From NCBI GenBank assembly GCA_003577005.1, contig QEUW01000290.1:1-10443 (forward strand): a stretch of 10,443 bases of DNA. The letters run 5' to 3'. A program made the translations under genes and the position numbers. Position 1 is the stretch's first letter. Each line of letters opens with the position of its first letter. A model generated the notes under the pieces. It saw nothing but the letters and a program-made list of their open reading frames with translations, made no database searches and was not told where the DNA came from. This DNA comes from Chloroflexota bacterium. Its GTDB lineage: Bacteria; Chloroflexota; Anaerolineae; Caldilineales; Caldilineaceae. Below, in pieces: positions 1-4,425 of the stretch.

Positions 1-12
1 GGAGGTGCGGCC

Positions 13-366
13 ATGAGATACCGCTTTGTTGAGACCGTACCAGAGACAAAGACGCCTGACGCCGGCGCACCAGTGCGCAGCGTTTTGGGCTGGGTGGTCC
101 TGGCTGTCGTGGGGCTGGTCCTGGTGGCCAGTGTGGCGAACTGGGCCGCCCAGCCAGGGACGCCAGAAACGCCACAGGGCTTTGCACCATTGCCCGGGCT
201 ATATCGCTGCGAGGGCGCCGAAGTGTACCCGGTGCAACTGTCGCCGGCTGACATGGCCGCTATCGAAGCGGCCGTAAGTGGGCCGGTACGCTTGCCCATG
301 CGGGTAAGTGGGTGCGTCGGGTTGACCGCCGAAGAGATTGCCCGGCGTGAAGCCAGGAGGGACTGA
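13..366 (+). CDS. Small single-pass membrane protein, unknown function
   Basis: 117 aa, not recognised as a named family. Residues about 24-44 form one strongly hydrophobic helix (LGWVVLAVVGLVLVASV) after a 20-residue polar N-terminus containing Arg and Lys. This suggests an N-in signal anchor with the remaining ~70 residues outside the cytoplasm. That outer part is Pro-rich near 49-62 and has only two cysteines (C66 and C101), which could form a disulfide. The start is well supported: GGAGG sits at 1-5, seven bases before the ATG. The stop lies just before the next gene, whose Shine-Dalgarno site is inside this gene's last codons, so the two are probably co-transcribed. In phages, such small anchored proteins can be lysis, superinfection-exclusion or simply unknown accessory proteins. 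Nothing in the sequence chooses among these. Confidence 0.75.
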   Translation: MRYRFVETVPETKTPDAGAPVRSVLGWVVLAVVGLVLVASVANWAAQPGTPETPQGFAPLPGLYRCEGAEVYPVQLSPADMAAIEAAVSGPVRLPMRVSGCVGLTAEEIARREARRD

Positions 367-368
367 CG

Positions 369-545
369 ATGCTACTACCAATCATCTTTGCCGCTATCAC
401 GGCGACGGCGCTCACGAATCTTGTCTTCGTGTCCGCAACGCCCAAGGCGTTGTCTTTGTACGAGCGTTACCGGCTGGCGCGAGTGAGTTTCTGGCTACTG
501 TTTGGGCTGTTGTGGCTGGCGCTTATTCTGACAATTCGGGGGTAA
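369..545 (+). CDS. 58-aa hydrophobic protein, likely two membrane helices
   Basis: A short gene that is easily missed. It begins with ATG at 369, seven bases after a strong AGGAGGG (355-361), and ends with TAA at 543-545 directly against the ATG of the next gene. The 58-residue product starts MLLPIIFAAITATAL. It has hydrophobic stretches at about 2-22 and 41-56, separated by a short charged loop (YERYRLAR, residues 31-38). That pattern fits a helical hairpin in the membrane or a signal anchor plus a second helix. No family is recognised. A different overlapping frame (338-559) also stays open, but it lacks a comparable ribosome-binding site and overlaps both neighbours. The spacing and the hydrophobicity pattern support the 369 gene instead. 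Confidence 0.7.
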   Translation: MLLPIIFAAITATALTNLVFVSATPKALSLYERYRLARVSFWLLFGLLWLALILTIRG

Positions 546-1067
546 ATGATGCACAGTGACCGCCAACAGTGGCTAGACGAGATGCAGGAAGAACAGCGGC
601 GCCGACGTGTGAGCGTGGAAGAACAAAGAGAGATGGGACTTATGCGCTACCCTGGCGGGCCAAACTTCGTACCGGCTGAACGGGTGGAAGTGTTGCCCAG
701 CCATCACGAGGTACACGACCCGTATGCAATGACGCCGGCGCTCGAGGGCGCGCAGATGGTGAGCCATCACCACTACCACCCGAAGGACCGGGCAAGCGCC
801 ATGCTGACCAAGACCAGTGCTATCACGCTGGCGCTGGCCATCTTCACCGCGGCGGCGATGCTTATGCTGTCGGGTGCGTTCTGGTTCTTTACCTGGCTGG
901 TCCTGGCATCCATCGAATGGGTGCTTTGCTTCCTTGCCCTGGCTTATCTCGACTACAGAGAGACACCCGCCAGCGTGACGCATAAGAAGCTTGACGGTTA
1001 TCTTGACCTCATGCGCCGCGAGCAGCGCGCACGACTGCGCCGGCTGTATGGGGACGGTGGGGATTGA
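546..1067 (+). CDS. Two-helix membrane protein, unknown function
   Basis: 173 aa, not recognised. The first ~85 residues are polar and charged: a Glu/Arg-rich start (EEQRRRRVSVEEQRE, about 15-29) and a His-rich patch (SHHHYHP, 73-79). Residues about 91-111 and 112-135 form two adjacent hydrophobic helices with many Trp and Phe. A basic cytoplasmic-looking tail rich in Arg follows (RREQRARLRRL, 157-167). The likely topology is both termini inside with a tight hairpin in the membrane. The start abuts the previous stop (TAA then ATG), and a second ATG immediately follows, so the exact first Met (546 or 549) is uncertain. The upstream GGGGG is a weak ribosome site, which suggests translational coupling to the gene before it. 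It is one of three consecutive small membrane protein genes. Confidence 0.75.
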   Translation: MMHSDRQQWLDEMQEEQRRRRVSVEEQREMGLMRYPGGPNFVPAERVEVLPSHHEVHDPYAMTPALEGAQMVSHHHYHPKDRASAMLTKTSAITLALAIFTAAAMLMLSGAFWFFTWLVLASIEWVLCFLALAYLDYRETPASVTHKKLDGYLDLMRREQRARLRRLYGDGGD

Positions 1068-1070
1068 ACT

Positions 1071-1541
1071 ATGGCGACGATGGAGCGTATTGTAAACCGG
1101 GCCGCTGAAGTGGTGGGCGTGTATGGGCATCTGCGTACCACACCGGAGCGAGTAGACGACCTGGCGCTTGCCGCCCTATCCGCCCATGCCGCTATGCAAC
1201 AGCTAGAACTCTTTGCGCGCTGGTGCTATGAGACGGATGCACACGGGCGCCTATTCCACCTGCTGCCCAGCGGCCAGCTACCCAACGGCAGTTGGGCGCC
1301 GTGGGGCTCGAGCGGCAAAAGCGGCGTGACCAGGGCTGACCGCGACACCCTACGCCGCTGGCTACGCATCCTACACGAAAAGCACCACAAGCCGGTATGG
1401 TTCTACTACACGGCTCGCCGGCGCTGGTACGTGGACCTCAATACCTATCCTGATTTGCACGCCGCTATCGACTGGCTGAACCGCCATTCAGTCCATCCGC
1501 AAGACTGGCTTAACCTGTCTATGCTGGGCCGTGGGAGGTAA
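1071..1541 (+). CDS. Hypothetical protein, 156 aa
   Basis: Soluble-looking protein with no family recognised. The N-terminal half is helical and Ala-rich (about 5-55). A glycine/serine-rich linker follows (PNGSWAPWGSSGKSG, 71-85), then a basic helical segment (RADRDTLRRWLRILHEKHHKP, about 88-108) leading into an aromatic stretch (VWFYYTARRRWYVDL). The latter half could be a winged-helix-like nucleic-acid binding unit (helix, then a basic beta hairpin), but this is inference from pattern only. A QLELF string at 44-48 resembles a sliding-clamp motif but sits inside an apparent helix. The ATG follows the previous stop by three bases, with GGGGA about ten bases upstream. It is the last gene before a repeat-filled intergenic stretch. 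Confidence 0.7.
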   Translation: MATMERIVNRAAEVVGVYGHLRTTPERVDDLALAALSAHAAMQQLELFARWCYETDAHGRLFHLLPSGQLPNGSWAPWGSSGKSGVTRADRDTLRRWLRILHEKHHKPVWFYYTARRRWYVDLNTYPDLHAAIDWLNRHSVHPQDWLNLSMLGRGR

Positions 1542-1544
1542 GTA

Positions 1545-1654
1545 GGGGTACGCGGGGGTATGCAATCCGGTGTGTAGGGGTATGCAGCCAGGTACGCGGG
1601 GGTGTGCAAATAGGTAGGTAGAGGTATGCAGCCAGGTATGCAAAGGTGTGCAAA
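1545..1654. repeat. Degenerate tandem repeat, 44-bp period, GGTRYGC words
   Basis: The gap between the 156-aa gene and the next reading frame is filled with a degenerate direct repeat. Two 32-base segments, 1579-1610 and 1623-1654, match at 28 of 32 positions and lie 44 bases apart. A partial third copy (1545-1566) has the same period. Within them a seven-base word recurs: GGTACGC at 1547 and 1591; GGTATGC at 1557, 1579, 1623 and 1635; GGTGTGC at 1601 and 1645; and a diverged GGTGTGT at 1569. All are in the same orientation. Spacing is irregular, 10-14 bases within a unit. It could be an iteron array for a DNA-binding protein, an operator cluster, or a minisatellite. It is not a CRISPR. Confidence 0.75.
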
Positions 1655-1684
1655 CTCGACTGCGAAAAGACAATGGGGGGACGT

Positions 1685-1870
1685 ATGGACGTATGGCAGG
1701 TTATCATGTACGCGCTCGCGGGCACGCTCATTATCGTGGGTATATGGGGGTTGTGGCGAGTGCGGAGAGAACAGCAGCGATACTATAGCTACTGGAAAGA
1801 GCAACACCGGCGCATCGCTGAACGAGAGAAGCGGACAATGAAGGAACTCGACGAGCGTATGAGCGAGTAA
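1685..1870 (+). CDS. Small single-pass membrane protein with charged helical tail
   Basis: 61 aa from ATG 1685, which is preceded by GGGGGG (1675-1680) at a short spacing. In-frame alternatives are ATG 1673 and GTG 1646, but the latter would lie inside the repeat array. Residues about 3-23 form a hydrophobic helix (WQVIMYALAGTLIIVGIWGL). After it comes a strongly charged helix-forming tail rich in Arg, Glu and Lys (about 24-61) with a probable short coiled coil. A single N-terminal helix with a long charged cytoplasmic tail resembles the general shape of phage lysis accessory or anchoring proteins, but no family is recognised. It is the fourth small membrane protein in the first 1.9 kb and is separated from the others by the repeat array. 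Confidence 0.65.
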   Translation: MDVWQVIMYALAGTLIIVGIWGLWRVRREQQRYYSYWKEQHRRIAEREKRTMKELDERMSE

Positions 1871-1878
1871 AACACCTG

Positions 1879-1887
1879 TGCTAAAAT
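1879..1887 (+). promoter_or_regulatory. Candidate extended -10 promoter
   Basis: TGC-TAAAAT at 1879-1887 fits the extended -10 form TGnTAnAAT. It begins just after the stop of the preceding gene (1868-1870). No convincing -35 element is visible at the usual spacing, which extended -10 promoters can tolerate. A start near 1893-1895 would feed the low-GC gene at 2025 through a structured leader. The call rests on motif and position only. Confidence 0.35.
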
Positions 1888-1888
1888 A

Positions 1889-1930
1889 CAAGCGCCACCC
1901 TCAACTTTGGCCGGGTGGGTGTGGCGCTTG
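1889..1930 (+). terminator. Hairpin I, perfect 10-bp stem, no U-tract
   Basis: CAAGCGCCAC (1889-1898) is exactly complementary to GTGGCGCTTG (1921-1930), with a 22-base loop that can add CCC/GGG pairs after a small bulge. The position just after a stop codon suggests a terminator for readthrough transcripts, but no run of T follows, so it would not be a classical intrinsic terminator. It may instead be a regulatory stem or a DNA operator, since it starts immediately after the -10 candidate. Confidence 0.45.
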
Positions 1931-1989
1931 CGTGAACTGATTCGCTGCAAGGTGCAGCGGGTGTTGTGCTATCAGGATACCACGCAAGC
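1926..1989 (+). ncRNA. Candidate structured leader with alternative pairing
   Basis: Three helices can be drawn by eye in the gene-free stretch 1871-2024. Hairpin II is CGCTGCA (1943-1949) with TGCAGCG (1953-1959), a perfect 7-bp stem with a three-base loop. A longer helix pairs GCTTGCGTG (1926-1934) with CACGCAAGC (1981-1989), nine perfect base pairs that enclose hairpin II. This longer helix uses bases 1926-1930, which are also the end of hairpin I, so the two cannot form together. Such mutually exclusive folds are the usual logic of attenuators and riboregulators. No known riboswitch class is recognised, and chance pairing is possible. Confidence 0.35.
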
Positions 1990-2024
1990 CGGGCCGGGGC
2001 AAGTATGTGTGGGAGGGGGATTCT

Positions 2025-2423
2025 GTGGGATTTACATTCAGCGAGCTTATCGAATTTCTTTTTTCTGACTGGTGGGCCAACGTCAAAGAGAAACAGGAGG
2101 CCAAACAAAAAATTAACCAGGCATTGTGGGATGGAACGATAGACCCTATATGGGCAGCAGAGCGGTTAGGGCTGATTGAGCGCAAAAAACAAAAACCCGG
2201 GCCGATACCAATGGCAGATGAGGACAAGATGCTACTGGTCATCGACTTCATTTCATCGGGATTGACACAAGAGGTTTATCGGGGGCTACGGTCTATCAGC
2301 AAACACGAGCTGGAATCTTCCTTGCGCTGGGCAAGAGAGAATCCTGATTATTTTCAGGGATTTCCTGGAATCGACAGTGCTACACTAGAGACAATCAGGA
2401 AACGTTTACGACGTAGGAGGTGA
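2025..2423 (+). CDS. Hypothetical protein, 132 aa, lower GC than neighbours
   Basis: Not recognised. The preferred start is GTG 2025, because a strong GGGAGGGGG (2011-2019) lies five bases before it. An in-frame GTG at 2007 would put that site inside the gene. The product begins MGFTFSELIEFLFSDWW and has an acidic/aromatic start, a helical middle and a very basic end (IRKRLRRRR), so nucleic-acid binding is possible. Residues about 30-50 (QALWDGTIDPIWAAERLGLI) look helix-turn-helix-like, but this is weak. A hand count of 2041-2400 gives 171 G+C of 360 (47.5%), against 58-67% in sampled neighbouring coding lines, which suggests separate acquisition. Its own promoter candidate and structured leader lie upstream, and a small RHH-like gene starts six bases after it, so a moron-like or two-gene cassette is plausible. 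Confidence 0.7.
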   Translation: MGFTFSELIEFLFSDWWANVKEKQEAKQKINQALWDGTIDPIWAAERLGLIERKKQKPGPIPMADEDKMLLVIDFISSGLTQEVYRGLRSISKHELESSLRWARENPDYFQGFPGIDSATLETIRKRLRRRR

Positions 2424-2429
2424 CACGCA

Positions 2430-2639
2430 ATGCGGAATCGAGTAATCGTCCACCTGTTGCCCAGCGAGCGGGCGGCGCTGCTGCAGATGGCAGAGCATGA
2501 TTTCCGTCCACCGAATGAGCAGATTCGATTGCTCATTATCAGCGAGGCGCAACGACGGGGCATTTTGCCCACCAATGACAACACCAACGCTTCAAGCCGG
2601 CAAGCACAGAGCGTTGGTGTTGCAGAGACCGCCCGGTAA
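2430..2639 (+). CDS. Small ribbon-helix-helix-like protein
   Basis: 69 aa. The first ~45 residues follow the Arc/MetJ-type layout: a short beta strand (RVIVHLL, 4-10), then helix A starting at PSERAALLQMAEHD (11-24), a short turn with FRPPNEQ, and helix B (IRLLIISEAQRRGIL, 32-46). Many phages and mobile elements carry similar short proteins with a strand-plus-two-helices core that bind DNA as dimers. The remaining ~24 residues are polar and look disordered. The start is well set by AGGAGG (2415-2420), nine bases before ATG, and the previous gene stops six bases upstream. A likely role is a transcriptional regulator of this locus or the partner of the gene before it. The tail overlaps a perfect inverted repeat. 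RHH is a pattern call without conserved-motif proof. Confidence 0.6.
   Translation: MRNRVIVHLLPSERAALLQMAEHDFRPPNEQIRLLIISEAQRRGILPTNDNTNASSRQAQSVGVAETAR
2579..2622. repeat. Perfect 13-bp inverted repeat inside RHH-like gene
   Basis: CAACACCAACGCT (2579-2591) and its exact complement AGCGTTGGTGTTG (2610-2622) are separated by 18 bases. The repeat lies in the last codons of the 69-aa gene, about 50 bases before the replication operon starts at 2672. No T-run follows. It could be an operator for the RHH-like product, a rho-independent-like stem without U-tract, or an mRNA stability element. Confidence 0.6.
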
Positions 2640-2671
2640 CGGGCATCACTCAGTATAGGAGCGACAAGCCA

Positions 2672-3124
2672 ATGATACACCAAACCCCACCTGTGGGGCA
2701 ATACCCACGCACCCAAAACACACCTTTGTACGTCACAGGCCGCGATAAGCCGGTCGCTTTCGTCAACCAGCGGCGCCGGTTGCTCTTCAAGACCGTGGAC
2801 GGGCGAAAGCACTTCGTGAAAATTCCGCCCGGTATTGCCTTCGATGATGACGTTCTACGCCAGGCCGGGGAGCTGGGCGCAACTGACATCGAAGTGACTG
2901 ACGGGACCTCGCCACACCGGGACACCTACCGCACGGGGCTTTCAACGTTCCTGCGTCATGCCGAAGTCGTCAACCGGGGGCATGGGCGGCAGTTGGTCTT
3001 GCGGTTCACCTACTGGCGGAAGAACGGGGCGCCCAGCGAGATAGAGCGGCAGGCAGAGCAGCAGGCGGCCAAACAGGCGGCGGCCAGTGTGGTGCAGTTG
3101 GGGCTGTTCGGGGGTGGGCTATGA
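2672..3124 (+). CDS. Replication-operon protein with C-terminal sliding-clamp motif
   Basis: 150 aa and no family recognised over its length. Residues about 15-60 look like beta strands around a basic patch (FVNQRRRLLFKTVDGRKHFVKIP), followed by a short alpha/beta region and another strand pair (RQLVLRFTYWRKNG, 106-119). The last third is a Gln/Ala-rich helix (EIERQAEQQAAKQAA, 123-137) leading to QLGLF at 142-146, four residues from the end. QLxLF is the established pentapeptide by which many proteins bind the bacterial DNA polymerase beta clamp, and a flexible C-terminus is a typical place for it. The start is ATG 2672, with TAGGAG about ten bases upstream. Its stop overlaps the next start (ATGA), so it is translationally coupled to the Spo11-like gene. 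The likely role is a replisome-recruiting accessory factor. Confidence 0.75.
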   Translation: MIHQTPPVGQYPRTQNTPLYVTGRDKPVAFVNQRRRLLFKTVDGRKHFVKIPPGIAFDDDVLRQAGELGATDIEVTDGTSPHRDTYRTGLSTFLRHAEVVNRGHGRQLVLRFTYWRKNGAPSEIERQAEQQAAKQAAASVVQLGLFGGGL

Positions 3125-4425
3125 ACTACTCATCAATCAAGGAACTCGCCAAGCTGCACAAATGCCGGGTGACAGACCTTATTGCACTGGCGCCGAACAA
3201 TGACCCATTCTACGCCGGCACGCCGGGGGATTGGGCCGTTGGTGAATGGTTTTCCGAACTGTGGCAACGCTTTGGCTATGGGTACGGTGTGCATATCCGC
3301 CGCGTTCACTACCAGATTATCAGCCAGGATACACCGGTTCTGATGCCTAATGGCTTGCCATACGAGAATACGGAGACCTGTTGGAACTTTCTTAGCCAGG
3401 CAAGCAAGATGGCTCGATACCTTGACCTGGTTGACCCTGGTGCGTTTGTTGACCGGCGCAACCCTGAACCGCACGTGTTTGCGGTTCACGCACTGGCCGA
3501 GCCGTCTATCGATGTGCATAACTACTCCTGGGGCGCCGCCGACTTCCCCAGCTTCCCCGACCTGCCCGATTACTACATCCACAACTATGAGGGGCAGCAA
3601 CGCTATCACCTTGAAATCTGGTGCGAAAAGTCAACGATGAATGATGCACTGCTTCCCCTGTGCGGTCACTATCGCGTCAATCTTGTGACCGGTGTTGGGG
3701 AAATGTCCATCACATCTGTTTTGGAGCTGACCCGGCGCATGAATGGTAAGCCGGTTCGCATCTTCTATGTGAGCGACTTCGACCCAGCCGGGCAATCGAT
3801 GCCCTGTGCTGTGGCGCGCAAGGTGGAATACTTCCAGCACAAACACGGGGACGACGCTGACGTGATGCTATTCCCCATCGTGTTGACTGCTGAACAGGTG
3901 CAGCAATACCGGTTGCCACGAACGCCCATCAAGGAAACAGAGAAGCGGGCCGGGCGCTTTGAGGAGCGTTACGGCGCCGGCGCTGTGGAGCTTGACGCAC
4001 TGGAGGCGCTGCACCCCGGCGAGCTTGCCAGGGTTCTACGAACAGAGATTGGCCGGTACTATGACCGGGCTTTGGATGACCGGGTATTCGATGCAAAAGC
4101 AGCGTTGAGCAACGAACTGGACAACATCCAGCAAGCTGTTATCGATGCGCACCAAGACGAAATCGATGCGCTCAAGGCTGAATACGAAGCTATCCGGGCC
4201 GAATTCAGGCAGCGCATGGGCGGTTATGGGCGCCGGCTGGAATCGTTATGGCAAGCCATCAGTGATGAACTTGAGGAGGCGACGCCAGACATAGACGATT
4301 ACCCCGTGCCAGAAGCAGACGAGGCCAACGAGCGACCGGGCGCCCTGTACGACAGCGAGCGGGATTATCTCGACCAGATGACCCACTACAAACGCCACCA
4401 GGGGAAAGACGAGGCGCAGCCGTGA
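3121..4425 (+). CDS. Spo11/topoisomerase VI A-like protein (Mini-A type)
   Basis: 434 aa. The N-terminal part carries a winged-helix-like catalytic motif, IRRVHYQII at 59-67, where Y64 aligns by position with the DNA-cleaving tyrosine of Top6A/Spo11 (R-x-x-x-Y context). It is followed by the family-typical NTE (83-85) and an ARxLxLVD stretch (98-105). The Toprim half shows EIWCEK with the metal-binding Glu at 169, and VSDFDPAG with D219 and D221 (the DxD motif). Residues about 325-385 form a long charged coiled coil and the tail is acidic. Type IIB topoisomerases need an ATPase B subunit, and none is present here. That fits the described Mini-A group of B-less homologues on mobile elements. 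Overlaps of 4 bases with both neighbours show tight coupling to the clamp-motif protein and the primase-helicase. A role in initiation, relaxation or recombination is inferred. Confidence 0.85.
   Translation: MNYSSIKELAKLHKCRVTDLIALAPNNDPFYAGTPGDWAVGEWFSELWQRFGYGYGVHIRRVHYQIISQDTPVLMPNGLPYENTETCWNFLSQASKMARYLDLVDPGAFVDRRNPEPHVFAVHALAEPSIDVHNYSWGAADFPSFPDLPDYYIHNYEGQQRYHLEIWCEKSTMNDALLPLCGHYRVNLVTGVGEMSITSVLELTRRMNGKPVRIFYVSDFDPAGQSMPCAVARKVEYFQHKHGDDADVMLFPIVLTAEQVQQYRLPRTPIKETEKRAGRFEERYGAGAVELDALEALHPGELARVLRTEIGRYYDRALDDRVFDAKAALSNELDNIQQAVIDAHQDEIDALKAEYEAIRAEFRQRMGGYGRRLESLWQAISDELEEATPDIDDYPVPEADEANERPGALYDSERDYLDQMTHYKRHQGKDEAQP

Noticed and set aside
338..559. 73-aa plus-strand frame overlapping the 58-aa hydrophobic gene
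   Set aside because: It overlaps both neighbours and lacks a well-placed ribosome site. The 369 frame has AGGAGGG at ideal spacing and abuts its neighbours precisely.
573..1130. 185-aa minus-strand frame
   Set aside because: Antisense to the two-helix membrane protein gene; Cys/His-rich composition typical of reverse-frame translation; no start signal.
1200..1214. QLELF at residues 44-48 of the 156-aa protein as a second clamp-binding motif
   Set aside because: It sits within a predicted helix in the N-terminal domain rather than in a flexible end, so accessibility is doubtful. Only the QLGLF at the end of the 2672 gene is in a typical context.
1545..1654. CRISPR array
   Set aside because: Repeat units are degenerate, the period is built of short 7-base words, there are no unique spacers of constant length, and no cas genes are present.
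1445..1891. 148-aa minus-strand frame with repeated HTPAYLAAYPYTP-like peptides
   Set aside because: The repeat peptide is simply the GGTRYGC array read backwards. The frame runs antisense to two supported genes and has no credible ribosome site.
1871..2024. tRNA or other standard RNA gene in the structured leader
   Set aside because: The stems do not form a cloverleaf, there is no T-loop GTTCRA or anticodon arm, and no known riboswitch core was recognised.
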